From positions 25,558 through 89,557 of the forward strand of contig CAKZLO010000063.1 in assembly GCA_937127125.1 (NCBI GenBank): DNA of 64,000 bases, read 5' to 3'. Shown here in pieces: positions 8,492 to 17,633 of the stretch. Within the stretch, counting starts at the first letter, position 1, and every line of letters starts with the position of its first letter. A program made the translations under genes and the position numbers. Source of the stretch: an uncultured Ardenticatenia bacterium. Its GTDB lineage: Bacteria; Chloroflexota; Anaerolineae; 4572-78; NAK82. The notes under the pieces are model-generated. The model saw only the letters and a list, made by a program, of their open reading frames with translations. It had not been told where the DNA came from and searched no databases.

Positions 8492-10225
8492 ATGGTTCCC
8501 TTCATCCTCACCCCGCAACAAGACACGTTGCTGGTTGAAGAGAGGCGCTGCCTGAACGAGTTGCAGATAGTATTGGCTCGTTTCGATGCAACCCGGGATG
8601 ATCAGGCGACCCTGGAACGTTCTGTCCGACAGCTGGATGAGCTCTTCCTGCTTGTAGTCGTCGGTGAGTTCAATGCTGGTAAGAGCGCGCTCATTAATGC
8701 GTTATTAGGACAGCCGCTACTCAAGGAAGGGGTCACGCCCACTACCACGCGCATTCACCTGGTGAAGTATGGTGTAAGCAGCGAACATAGCCGCCTTGAT
8801 GCGGTAACCGAGATAACCACTGCCCCTCTGGACATCCTCCGCGAGATCAACATCGTGGACACTCCCGGCACGAACGCTATCCGACGTGAGCACGAAGCGA
8901 TCACCCAGGAGTTTGTGCCGCGTTCAGATATGGTGCTTTTCGTTACCTCAGCGGATCGCCCTTTTACCGAGAGCGAACGCGCGTTCCTGCAACGCATTCG
9001 CGAATGGGGCAAGAAAGTGGTGTTGGTGGTGAACAAAATTGACATTTTAGAGCATCCGGAAGACATCGGTAAAATTGTCTCGTTCATCGCCGAGAACGCG
9101 CGTGCTATGCTGGGATTCACACCTGAGATCTTCCCCATTTCCGCACGCTTAGCACAGCAGGCCAAGCGCAACGGTGACAGCGCGTTGATAGAAGCGAGTG
9201 GTTTTGCACTCCTTGAGCGTTACATTGTGGACACCCTCGATGAGAAGGGGCGCATTCAACTCAAGCTGTTAAGTCCTTTGGGAGTGGCGCGCCATATAGC
9301 CAACAAGTACCTGGGGATCGTTCAGCAACGTATGGACTTGCTGCGCGACGATCTCACCACTATCCAGGACATAGAAGCTCAGCTGAGCATTTACGAGCAG
9401 GATATGCGTCGTGATTTCCGCTTCCGACTGACCGATGTGGAAAACGTGCTTCACGGTCTTGAAAGCCGAGGCATCGAGTTTTTTGAGGAGACCGTTCGGC
9501 TAGCGCGTGTTTTCGACCTGCTGAACAAGGAAAAGATCAAAAGAGATTTTGCGCGAGTAGTCATCGCAGATGTACCTCAGCGGATTGAACAGCGCGTGAA
9601 CCAGGTGATCGACTGGCTGGTGGCAAGCGAATTGCGCCAATGGCAGGCTGTTATGGAGCGAATAGGACGGCGTCAATCCGAACATGCCGAGCGCATAGTC
9701 GGTCAGGTAGGAGGCACTTTCGATTATGACCGTGCCCGTTTGTTGGACGGTGTCGGGCGCGCGGCGCAGAGCGCTGTCGAGCAATATGATCACGAACGCG
9801 AGGCACATCGCCTTGCCGAGTCGGTGCAAATGGCAGTGGCCGGCACCGCGCTAATCGAGGTGAGTGCGCTTGGCCTAGGAACACTGGTCATGTTGCTCGC
9901 CACCACTACATTGGCTGATGTGACAGGGTTGCTGACTGCTGGCTTGGTCGCTACATTGGGGTTCTTTGTCATTCCAGCTCGCCGCCGCGAGGCCAAAGCA
10001 GAGTTGCGCCGGAAGATCGGTGAGGTGCGTCGCGAGTTGATGTCAGCATTGACCCGACAATTTGACCTCGAATTGGAACGCAGTGTACGAAAAATTCAAG
10101 AATCTATTGCCCCTTACACCCGGTTTATACGTGCCGAGCAGGATCGTCTGAATGACACCCATACTCGCCTGTCTAGCATTGTGCAAGACATGGAGCGGTT
10201 GCAGGCACTCATTGAAGCGCTGTGA
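8492..10225 (+). CDS. Dynamin-like GTPase with C-terminal membrane hairpin
   Basis: A large bacterial dynamin-family GTPase of about 577 residues. G1 is GEFNAGKSALINALLG near residue 56, G2 the VTPTT segment, G3 IVDTPGTNAI and G4 VVNKID. A long helical region follows, with a hydrophobic membrane segment of two helices at about residues 448-495 ending in RRREAK. Such proteins remodel or tether membranes; the function of this one is unknown. The ATG at 8492 has GAGAG 8 nt upstream; an upstream GTG at 8483 would overlap smpB by 4 nt. It is followed closely by an AarF-type kinase. Confidence 0.85.
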   Translation: MVPFILTPQQDTLLVEERRCLNELQIVLARFDATRDDQATLERSVRQLDELFLLVVVGEFNAGKSALINALLGQPLLKEGVTPTTTRIHLVKYGVSSEHSRLDAVTEITTAPLDILREINIVDTPGTNAIRREHEAITQEFVPRSDMVLFVTSADRPFTESERAFLQRIREWGKKVVLVVNKIDILEHPEDIGKIVSFIAENARAMLGFTPEIFPISARLAQQAKRNGDSALIEASGFALLERYIVDTLDEKGRIQLKLLSPLGVARHIANKYLGIVQQRMDLLRDDLTTIQDIEAQLSIYEQDMRRDFRFRLTDVENVLHGLESRGIEFFEETVRLARVFDLLNKEKIKRDFARVVIADVPQRIEQRVNQVIDWLVASELRQWQAVMERIGRRQSEHAERIVGQVGGTFDYDRARLLDGVGRAAQSAVEQYDHEREAHRLAESVQMAVAGTALIEVSALGLGTLVMLLATTTLADVTGLLTAGLVATLGFFVIPARRREAKAELRRKIGEVRRELMSALTRQFDLELERSVRKIQESIAPYTRFIRAEQDRLNDTHTRLSSIVQDMERLQALIEAL

Positions 10226-10254
10226 CATTGTTCTTCTCCCCTGGGAGACAACTG

Positions 10255-12012
10255 ATGAACCTTGATACGCAGGTGCAGAGACCCGAGGTAACAACCTCGG
10301 TGCCACCTCCTCAGATGGATCGTGCACGCTATCTACGGGTGATGAGCTTCTTTATTAGGGCGTTGGCGTCCATTATCTGGTGGGATGTCCTGCTGCGCAA
10401 TTTACCCATCGTACACCACATGGCTGTGCACACCGCCTTACGACGCTGGCGCACTCTCGCCCGTCGCTACCGCCAGCTGGCAGTGCAACTAGGTGGCGTG
10501 CTCATCAAGCTGGGTCAGTTCCTCAGCATTCGTGTTGACGTGCTTCCTGCCGAGGTAATCGCTGAGCTGGCCGACTTGCAGGATGAGGTACCGGCGGAAG
10601 ACATCACCCACATTCACGCTACAATTGCACAGGAGTTTGGCCGCCCTGCTGAAGCAGTATTTGCCTGGTTCGCCCCGTTGCCAGAGGCCGCCGCCTCTCT
10701 GGCGCAGGTGCACCGGGCCCGTCTCCGTCTGCCCTCGTCCCAGCCCGGAGATTCGTGCGACGAGATTGAGGTAGTAGTCAAGGTTCAGCGCACCGGTATC
10801 CGACGCGTTGTCGAAACCGATTTGGCTGCCATCCGCGCCGCTGTCCGCTTGTTGCAGCTATATCCGCCGATTGCACGGCGGGTGGATACGGAGCGCCTGC
10901 TGAGCGAGTTCACCAGCACCACCCGCGCTGAGCTGGATTTCGTGGCCGAGGGCAAAAACGCTGAACGCTTTGCCAACGACTTTGCTGATGACCCCGGCAT
11001 TGTGGTACCGCGCATCTATTGGGATTACACCACCACGCGTGTGCTTACTATGGAAAACGTGGCAGCTATCAAGATAACCGATCGGGTTGCCATGCAGGAA
11101 GTCGGCATCAGTCCGGAGCAAGTGGCACGCCGAGTCTATCGCGCCTACTTGCGTCAGATCTTTATTACCAATTTTGTCCACGCCGACCCCCATCCGGGTA
11201 ACCTCTTCGTGCGTCCACTGGACAAGGATGATCTGTCGGAGAGCTCTGCCGATAGCCGACCTTTCCAGATTATCTTCGTGGACTTTGGCATGATGGCCGT
11301 TGTCCCAGAGCGTTTGCGTGCAGAGGCGCGCGAGTTGTTGCTTGGTCTGGCCACGCGTGATGCACGCCGCATCGTACAAGCATACATAGACGCCGATGTG
11401 TTGCTGCCCAGTGCGGACCGTCACCGCATCGAGGAACTTCACGAGACGTTGTTAAGGCGTTTATACGGCGTCAAGATAAACCAGCTTCCCCACATAGCGT
11501 TAAGCGAGGCGCAGTACCTGTGGCACGAATACCGCGATATTATCTTTGAGATGCCATTTCAGTTCCCCTCGGATGTGCTTTTCGTCGTGCGTGCGCTCGG
11601 AATTCTGGCTGGCATCGCCACCACTCTGAACCCTGAGTTCGACCCGTGGGCCGAGACGCTTCCCTTCGCCAGACAAATTGCCACTCAGGAGCTCGAGCAG
11701 GGTTGGAACCGTTGGTTGGATCAGATATTGGAGATGGCTCGTTTAATGTGGACGATGCCCATACGGCTGGACCGTCTCCTGACACAGGCAGAACGTGGTG
11801 AGCTGGCTACGATAGCGAGCCTGGCGCCCAGCGCGGAGCGCATGCTGCGTCGCATGGAACAATCACTGGAACGTCTTACCTGGGGAGTTATTTTTACCAG
11901 CTTGTTGATTGCAGGTATTCTATTACGTCTCAACGAAGGACCAAGCTGGATGAGCACAGCGCTGTTGGTTGGTGCAGGGTTGGCATTGCTTTGGGGTTTG
12001 ACGCGCCATTGA
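10255..12012 (+). CDS. AarF/UbiB-type (ABC1/ADCK) kinase-like protein
   Basis: An atypical protein-kinase-like ATPase associated with membranes and, in other bacteria, with isoprenoid quinone metabolism. Family signatures are the KxGQ motif (VLIKLGQFLSIR, about residue 83), the Ala-rich loop (EAAASLAQVHRA), the ATP-site lysine in VVVKVQRTG, HADPHPGN and the DFG-type VDFGMM. Two hydrophobic helices close the protein, giving membrane attachment. The ATG at 10255 follows GGGAG at 8 nt, so I preferred it to the GTG at 10222 that would overlap the GTPase. No quinone genes are nearby, so its target is open. Confidence 0.88.
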   Translation: MNLDTQVQRPEVTTSVPPPQMDRARYLRVMSFFIRALASIIWWDVLLRNLPIVHHMAVHTALRRWRTLARRYRQLAVQLGGVLIKLGQFLSIRVDVLPAEVIAELADLQDEVPAEDITHIHATIAQEFGRPAEAVFAWFAPLPEAAASLAQVHRARLRLPSSQPGDSCDEIEVVVKVQRTGIRRVVETDLAAIRAAVRLLQLYPPIARRVDTERLLSEFTSTTRAELDFVAEGKNAERFANDFADDPGIVVPRIYWDYTTTRVLTMENVAAIKITDRVAMQEVGISPEQVARRVYRAYLRQIFITNFVHADPHPGNLFVRPLDKDDLSESSADSRPFQIIFVDFGMMAVVPERLRAEARELLLGLATRDARRIVQAYIDADVLLPSADRHRIEELHETLLRRLYGVKINQLPHIALSEAQYLWHEYRDIIFEMPFQFPSDVLFVVRALGILAGIATTLNPEFDPWAETLPFARQIATQELEQGWNRWLDQILEMARLMWTMPIRLDRLLTQAERGELATIASLAPSAERMLRRMEQSLERLTWGVIFTSLLIAGILLRLNEGPSWMSTALLVGAGLALLWGLTRH

Positions 12013-12049
12013 ATACAGAGTTGCCGTCCCCTCATATGTGGTTCAGGTG

Positions 12050-13693
12050 ATGACAGTCGCGTACCGCTATATCGAACGCCTTAAACGCCTCCTGCGGCGG
12101 GAAGAAGGCACGATTGTCAAGGATTGGGGAGGCCGACTTCCTGTGGTGTTGGCCTATCCCAATACCTACTACGTTGGCATGAGCAGCTTAGCGATCCATG
12201 CTTTGTATCGCCTGTTTAACCAGCGACGCGATATCGTATGCGAACGGGTTTTCCACAGCCTGGAGGCTCATAAGCGCGAAGATACCCTGCCTCTCTCCGT
12301 GGAATCACAGCGCCCCATGCACGAATTCTCCGTCATCGCGTTTACCGTTTCGTACGAGCTGGACTACTTCCACATCGTGGATATGTTACGCCGAGCTGGG
12401 ATCCCTCTTCTGACAGCTCAACGTGACGAATCTTGGCCACTTTTGTTGGCAGGTGGTCCAGCGGTGTCGGCCAACCCTGAGCCATTGGCCGACATCATCG
12501 ATGCCTTTGCTATCGGCGAAGCAGAAGCCCTTCTTCCATCTCTTTTGGAACTCTTGCCCGAGGCGTGTCGTTCCGAACGTAGCCATGCATTGCATCTGTT
12601 GGCCACTGTGCCCGGCATCTACGTTCCAGCACTCAAGAATGCGCCGGTGCGGCGCCTATGGCAACGTGACCTGAATCTCCAACCTGCTATTACGCAGATC
12701 TACACACCGCACACAGAGTTTGGCGATCGTGGTCTGATCGAGATTGGGCGTGGTTGTTGGCGCGGCTGCCGTTTCTGCTTGGCTGGCTTCATCTACCGTC
12801 CAACGCGCTACGTCGGCCTGGAGGCCATTCTGGACGCGGCACACCAGGTGCAGATGCACCGCGATAGGGTCGGCCTAGTCAGCGCGGCGGTGAATGACCA
12901 CCCTCAAATTGATCAATTAGTGACTGAGCTGCGGCGTATGGGACTCAAGGTGGCAGTCTCCTCACTGCGGGTTGATGCCGTGTCCGAAACCCTTGTTCAG
13001 GCACTTGCTGAGAGCGATACTCAGACGCTCACCCTTGCACCTGAAGCTGGCTCCCCACGCCTGCGCCAGTTGATCAACAAACCTCAGGATGATACCCGGC
13101 TGTTTGAAGTGGTCGAGATGGCTGCTCGCTACGGTTTTCCCCAGGTCAAGATGTATTTCATGGTGGGTCACCCCGGTGAAACCGAAGCGGATGTGGAGGC
13201 GATTGTTGATCTGGTAGCAGCAGTCCGTGCCCGGTTTCCACGCCATCTCGTTATCAACGCGACTCCTTACGTGCCCAAGCCACACACACCCTTCCAATGG
13301 GCTGCCATGGCGTCGATCGACACTCTGGTGGCACGCATCGCCTACCTCGAGAAGCGTTTGCAGCGTATGCGGGTCACGGTGCGCTCAGACAGTCCTACTT
13401 GGGCCGCTGTGGAAGGTGTATTGGCGCGTGGCGACCGTCGTCTGGGAGCAGTTCTGACAGCGATGAAGCGTGTCAGCCTACAAGAATGGAAACGTGCTAT
13501 GAAGCACGCGGGGTTGTCAGCGGAGGAGTTCTTGCGCGCCAGGTCTTACGACGAAGTGTTGCCATGGGCAGTGGTCGATTCAGGTGTGGCACAATCTTTT
13601 CTCGCACGTGAGAGGCAACGTGCGCAAGAGACGATGACCCAGAGTGCACTCGATGAAATACCAGAGCGAAAGGAGAAGAGCTACCCAGGCTGA
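12050..13693 (+). CDS. Radical SAM protein with N-terminal B12-binding-like domain (TIGR03960-like)
   Basis: A protein of about 547 residues. An N-terminal Rossmann/B12-binding-like domain (VVLAYPNTYYVGMSSL onwards; LLAGGPAVSANPEPLAD) precedes a radical SAM barrel with the cluster motif CWRGCRFC (CX3CX2C), GLVSAAVNDHP and LAPEAGSPRLR. It resembles the TIGR03960 group, which in many bacteria is fused to or followed by a DUF2344/TIGR03936 partner; no such partner follows here. The ATG at 12050 is preferred over a GTG at 12038, but neither has a good ribosome binding site. Substrate unknown. Confidence 0.85.
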   Translation: MTVAYRYIERLKRLLRREEGTIVKDWGGRLPVVLAYPNTYYVGMSSLAIHALYRLFNQRRDIVCERVFHSLEAHKREDTLPLSVESQRPMHEFSVIAFTVSYELDYFHIVDMLRRAGIPLLTAQRDESWPLLLAGGPAVSANPEPLADIIDAFAIGEAEALLPSLLELLPEACRSERSHALHLLATVPGIYVPALKNAPVRRLWQRDLNLQPAITQIYTPHTEFGDRGLIEIGRGCWRGCRFCLAGFIYRPTRYVGLEAILDAAHQVQMHRDRVGLVSAAVNDHPQIDQLVTELRRMGLKVAVSSLRVDAVSETLVQALAESDTQTLTLAPEAGSPRLRQLINKPQDDTRLFEVVEMAARYGFPQVKMYFMVGHPGETEADVEAIVDLVAAVRARFPRHLVINATPYVPKPHTPFQWAAMASIDTLVARIAYLEKRLQRMRVTVRSDSPTWAAVEGVLARGDRRLGAVLTAMKRVSLQEWKRAMKHAGLSAEEFLRARSYDEVLPWAVVDSGVAQSFLARERQRAQETMTQSALDEIPERKEKSYPG

Positions 13694-13726
13694 AGGTGTG
13701 TCTTTCTCGAAACAGCACACCAGTAT

Positions 13727-13755
13727 TTGGTGCTCGCTCCGTTTCCGGGCATAAT
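13727..13755 (+). promoter_or_regulatory. Promoter of the lytic transglycosylase gene, apparently leaderless
   Basis: TTGGTG (13727-13732), a 17-bp spacer and CATAAT (13750-13755). The start codon at 13764 is 8 nt past the -10, where transcription should begin. There is no Shine-Dalgarno sequence. Confidence 0.6.
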
Positions 13756-13763
13756 ATGCATCC

Positions 13764-16238
13764 ATGAAAAAAGGGCTAATGTGGTTGGTGGGGCTGGCAT
13801 ATGCAGTGGCACTTGCGGCGGCATGTACGCGCCAGGCGCCCGCACGTCCTCTGGCGACCCGTCCTCCGTTTGAACTGGCGCTGGGGTTATCCCCTATGCC
13901 GACGCGCACGCCAACGCCTACCTTCACAGCTACACCAACTGCGACTGCTACGGCCACCCCTACGCCGACACCTACCCAAACACCCACCGCTACCCCTGTG
14001 CCCAGCCAGAGGATGGCCTCTGCCATGCAGGCCTTCGAGTGGGGCGACTATGAACACGCCTCCCAGGAATTCGACGCGCTACATGCCGACCTTGGCGCCA
14101 ATGACGACGAGCGTCGCGACGCTGCCTTCTGGCGTGCGCGCAGTCGCATTGAGGCTTCTGACTATGCCGGTGCAGCAGCTGCACTGAAGGAGTTTATCGC
14201 TGCCTACCCGACCGACCGGCGCATAGCAGCCGCACAGTTTATGCTCGCCCGCGCTTATGAAGGTCTGGAAGACTGGCGCAACGCTATTGCAGCCTATCGT
14301 CAGTACCTGCGCCTCAGCACCACATTGGCTATGGAAGCGTACGATGGCATTGGAAAAGCTGCCATCCGGCTGGGCGACTACGCGACCGCTGTGCAGGCGT
14401 ACACAGAAGGCGTGCAAGCGGCTCAAGAGAACTCATGGCTGGTTTACATGCGTGAGGGTATTGCTCAGGCAGAGATGGCGCGTAATCGCCCACAGGAGGC
14501 GGCAAAACAGTACGATGCCATTTTGGGTGTGGCACGCATTGACGCCTATCGTTCGCGCATCCTGTACCTGGCGGCACAAGCACTTATTCAGGCGGGCGAC
14601 CAACGCGCAGCACAGCAGCGGTATCTGGAAGCAGTCAATCGTTATCCTACCACCCAGTATGCCTATCTATCGCTGATCGAATTGATCAACGCAGGAGTAG
14701 CTGTGGACGACTACCAGCGCGGTCTGGTGGACTACTATGCCAAGGCGTACCAGCCAGCCATTGACGCCTTAACCCGCGTGGTGCAGCGTAAACTAGATGC
14801 ACGAGGGGGCGACGCGTTATGGTACCTGGCATTATCACTAAAGGCAAATGGCAATCTCAGCCAGTCCATCCAACGTTTTCAGGAATTGATCAACAAAGTG
14901 CCCCAGAACAAGCATTTCGGCGAGGCCTGGTTGGAAATGGCCGCTGCGTACGCGCTGCGCAAGGACACGGAACAGGCGCTACGAACCTACCGCCAGTTTG
15001 CGACCCAATATCCTGCATCTCCCTTGGCGCCTCAGGCGCTATGGAGGGCAGCAATCTTGCAAGTTTCCATGGGTGACCTGACAGGTGCTGCCAAGACCTA
15101 CCGTGACATGGCAACACTTTATCCTCAGGCAGAGAACGTTCCCCAGGCACTCTTTAATGCTGCCTTGCTCGACTACCAACGTGGCGACTACGCCGCAGCA
15201 CGCACGGCTTGGCAAGCATTGGTACAAAAGTACCCTAACAGTGATTCTGCCACTGCTGCACGTTTCTGGATCGGCAAGGCGTGGTTGGCCTTAGGTGAAC
15301 AAGAGCAAGCTAGACAGGCTTTGCGGGCGGCTAATCGCTGGGCACCCCAGTCGTACTACGGGCTGCGGGCCGCTGAATTACTGGCCGGAGTAGCAGCGCT
15401 ACGCTCTGGGGGTTTTAATGGACAGATGACCGAACCGAACTCCGATCAGAGGGAAGCGGAAGCATGGCTGACGAGCTGGCTCGATGCCTCAGCCAGCAGT
15501 GCACTAGCGGCGTTGCCACCCAAGATCACGAATTTGCCGGCCTGGCAACGCGGTGAGGCACTTTTGGAAGTGGGGCGTCGCGTCCAGGCATTGGAGGAGT
15601 TTGAGAAAATCAAACAGCAATGGTGGGATGATGCCTTAGCAATGTACCAGCTGGCATTGGCATTCCGCGAGCGAGGGCTCTATCGTCTTTCCATCTTGTG
15701 CGCCGGGCGCCTCATCCGCCTGGCACCAGCCGAGCAGCGTTCTATGGTGCCTCTATTCATTCATAAAATATCTTATCCGCTGCATTTCCGCGAGCTCGTG
15801 ATTGCCCAGGCAAAGGCATACGACATAGATCCCCTGCTGCTTCTGGCTTTGATTCGCCAGGAGAGTCTGTTTGAACCTTCCATTACTTCCATAGCCGATG
15901 CGCGCGGCCTAGCTCAAGTGATTCCACCGACTGGAGAATGGATTGCCAACCAGCTTGGATGGACGAAATGGCAGCCAGACGATCTCTGGCGTCCGATGGT
16001 AAGTGTCCTCTTTGGAGCATACTACCTGCATGTGCAGCTAAATGCCTTTGATGGACAGGTTGTCCCAGCGCTGATGGCATACAACGCCGGGCCGGGCAGG
16101 GTGCGTCAGTGGCTGGCCAGCTTTCCTGATGTAGACCTGCTGGTTGAGACGACGCCTTTCTCAGAACCTGCAAGGTATGTGCGACTGATCTATGCCAATT
16201 ACTACAGCTACCGACAGATCTATCGGCCAGGCTCGTAA
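13764..16238 (+). CDS. TPR-repeat lipoprotein lytic transglycosylase (SLT domain)
   Basis: An 824-residue cell-wall hydrolase of the Slt70 type. It has a lipoprotein signal (lipobox ALAAAC, Cys21) and a Thr/Pro-rich linker at about 44-80 of the kind common in Chloroflexota. About 550 residues of TPR/Sel-like helical repeats follow. The C-terminal SLT domain has the catalytic glutamate in ALIRQESLFEP, then GLAQVIPPTGEWIA and ALMAYNAGPGRVRQWL. It should cleave glycan strands of peptidoglycan outside the membrane. The start codon coincides with the expected transcription start. The next gene begins after its own promoter. Confidence 0.93.
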   Translation: MKKGLMWLVGLAYAVALAAACTRQAPARPLATRPPFELALGLSPMPTRTPTPTFTATPTATATATPTPTPTQTPTATPVPSQRMASAMQAFEWGDYEHASQEFDALHADLGANDDERRDAAFWRARSRIEASDYAGAAAALKEFIAAYPTDRRIAAAQFMLARAYEGLEDWRNAIAAYRQYLRLSTTLAMEAYDGIGKAAIRLGDYATAVQAYTEGVQAAQENSWLVYMREGIAQAEMARNRPQEAAKQYDAILGVARIDAYRSRILYLAAQALIQAGDQRAAQQRYLEAVNRYPTTQYAYLSLIELINAGVAVDDYQRGLVDYYAKAYQPAIDALTRVVQRKLDARGGDALWYLALSLKANGNLSQSIQRFQELINKVPQNKHFGEAWLEMAAAYALRKDTEQALRTYRQFATQYPASPLAPQALWRAAILQVSMGDLTGAAKTYRDMATLYPQAENVPQALFNAALLDYQRGDYAAARTAWQALVQKYPNSDSATAARFWIGKAWLALGEQEQARQALRAANRWAPQSYYGLRAAELLAGVAALRSGGFNGQMTEPNSDQREAEAWLTSWLDASASSALAALPPKITNLPAWQRGEALLEVGRRVQALEEFEKIKQQWWDDALAMYQLALAFRERGLYRLSILCAGRLIRLAPAEQRSMVPLFIHKISYPLHFRELVIAQAKAYDIDPLLLLALIRQESLFEPSITSIADARGLAQVIPPTGEWIANQLGWTKWQPDDLWRPMVSVLFGAYYLHVQLNAFDGQVVPALMAYNAGPGRVRQWLASFPDVDLLVETTPFSEPARYVRLIYANYYSYRQIYRPGS
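13893..14003 (+). repeat. Thr/Pro linker-encoding low-complexity segment
   Basis: Imperfect short repeats encode the Thr-Pro/Thr-Ala linker (about residues 44-80) between the lipid anchor and the TPR region of the lytic transglycosylase. This is a spacer, not a mobile repeat. Confidence 0.6.
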
Positions 16239-16300
16239 GCCCAATTCTTTCTGACAATCTATAATATCTATATACTTTCCAATTTTTTACGCCCAGGCAC

Positions 16301-16329
16301 TTGTATTCCGTAGTGATTTATGGTAAAAT
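16301..16329 (+). promoter_or_regulatory. Promoter of the 399-residue membrane protein gene
   Basis: TTGTAT (16301-16306), a 17-bp spacer and TAAAAT (16324-16329). The predicted start near 16336 lies within the palindromic element at 16333-16343 and leaves a leader of about 40 nt containing AAGGAG. Confidence 0.6.
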
Positions 16330-16332
16330 ACA

Positions 16333-16343
16333 TTACGTAAACA
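16333..16343 (+). promoter_or_regulatory. TTACGTAAACA element at the transcription start (candidate operator)
   Basis: The 11-mer TTACGTAAACA, with the palindromic core TTACGTAA, begins 3 nt after the -10 box. The identical 11-mer occurs in the same relation to the -10 of the dGTPase promoter (18875-18885, minus strand). This suggests a shared regulator, but none is identified. Confidence 0.4.
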
Positions 16344-16376
16344 TTATCGGTGAGCCTCGCCTAAGGAGAACAAACC

Positions 16377-17576
16377 ATGAGTGCAACAACAAAGAGTTCG
16401 TATCGCGCGGCCCTGCTGGCTGGCGTTGTTGGATTAGTGGTAGGCATCCTCATCGGCTGGCTGGCAATTGGTTGGCTGCTCTGGCCCGTCCAGTATGTAG
16501 GTGAAGCATATACCTACGAGCTCAACCTGCCCGACAAGATAAATTATGTGGCCGCTTTGGTCGACTCCTATAGCTTGCGCCGCCAAGTTGATCTGGTCCG
16601 TCAACGCCTTGCCAGCTGGCCTCTCGAGGACAAGATTACCACGCTCGCTGAGCTGTATGCCCGATATGAGCGTGAAGGTATGGCGGTCGAGGCACACCAG
16701 ATCGTGGAGTTGACTGGTCAGCTCAAGCAAGTGGAAGGCTGGGACGCCAGCGTGGTCAACACGACTCTCAGTTCCCTTGTAGCACGCTATCTTGAACAAG
16801 GTGACAGGGAGCGAGCCCAGTTCATCAGCCTGTTTGGCAGCGAGATTGGACTGGTGTCCGCCTCGCCGGGTGAGGAGGCAGCACCGCCCGCAGCCCGGGC
16901 GGCGCCATCACCAGCTGCAGGTGGTGCTGTTGAATGGATCTTGCCCATTCTGCTCGCAGTACTTGGCGTGGTCGTTGTGGTGCTTGTGGTGTTGTTCTTG
17001 ATGCAACGTCGCAGCGTCCGGACCACGGCGAAGCCTACAAGGGGTGCTCCTTCTGCACCAGTTATGGTACCATCTGAACCTGGCGCGTTACTCTCCACCC
17101 TTAGTACATATGAGTTGGGTATGGACAGTTTCGATGAGTCGTTCTCCATCGAGGAGAATGGCGTCTTCAAAGGCGAATGCGGCATGGGTATCTCCGAGGT
17201 GATAGGCGAGGACAGGCCGCGCAAGGTGGTAGCGCTCGAACTCTGGTTGTTTGATAAGGGTGACATCCGCACTATCACAAAAGTGCTGGCAAGCGAATAT
17301 GCTTACAATGACGAGCTATTGCGCAATCGCCTATCGGCACGGGGAGAAGCTGTTCTTGCTCAACCTGGCACAACACTCGTGCTGGAAACCGCAGCTCTTT
17401 CCCTGAAGGCGACTGTGCTGGAAGTAGAGTATGGGACCGGTGAAGACGTCCCACCGCGCAGTTTCTTCAAGAGGGTGAATGTGGCACTCTCCGCGCGCTC
17501 GAAAACAACGGGGGCTGAAGAGATGCCCGTAGTGCCGGAAGAGATGGGGTCAGCGCCAGAAGAACCATCTATGTAG
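16377..17576 (+). CDS. Uncharacterised membrane protein with two separated helices
   Basis: A 399-residue protein I do not recognise. Helix one is at about 13-37. A mostly helical region of about 140 residues follows (NYVAALVDSYSLRRQ, KITTLAELYARYEREG). Next come an Ala/Pro-rich linker and a strongly hydrophobic second helix (about 185-210, ending in MQRRS). A cytoplasmic-looking domain of about 130 residues contains a conserved-looking stretch (YELGMDSFDESFSIEE, ECGMGISEVIGE), and a Pro/Glu-rich tail ends the protein. The start is well supported by AAGGAG. It has its own promoter and is convergent with the dGTPase gene. A structural or scaffolding role is only a guess. Confidence 0.8.
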   Translation: MSATTKSSYRAALLAGVVGLVVGILIGWLAIGWLLWPVQYVGEAYTYELNLPDKINYVAALVDSYSLRRQVDLVRQRLASWPLEDKITTLAELYARYEREGMAVEAHQIVELTGQLKQVEGWDASVVNTTLSSLVARYLEQGDRERAQFISLFGSEIGLVSASPGEEAAPPAARAAPSPAAGGAVEWILPILLAVLGVVVVVLVVLFLMQRRSVRTTAKPTRGAPSAPVMVPSEPGALLSTLSTYELGMDSFDESFSIEENGVFKGECGMGISEVIGEDRPRKVVALELWLFDKGDIRTITKVLASEYAYNDELLRNRLSARGEAVLAQPGTTLVLETAALSLKATVLEVEYGTGEDVPPRSFFKRVNVALSARSKTTGAEEMPVVPEEMGSAPEEPSM

Positions 17577-17633
17577 GGGTGTCCCTCACATTAATGCTAT
17601 ATGTGGAGCTATCGAAACTACTCGGCGGACACA

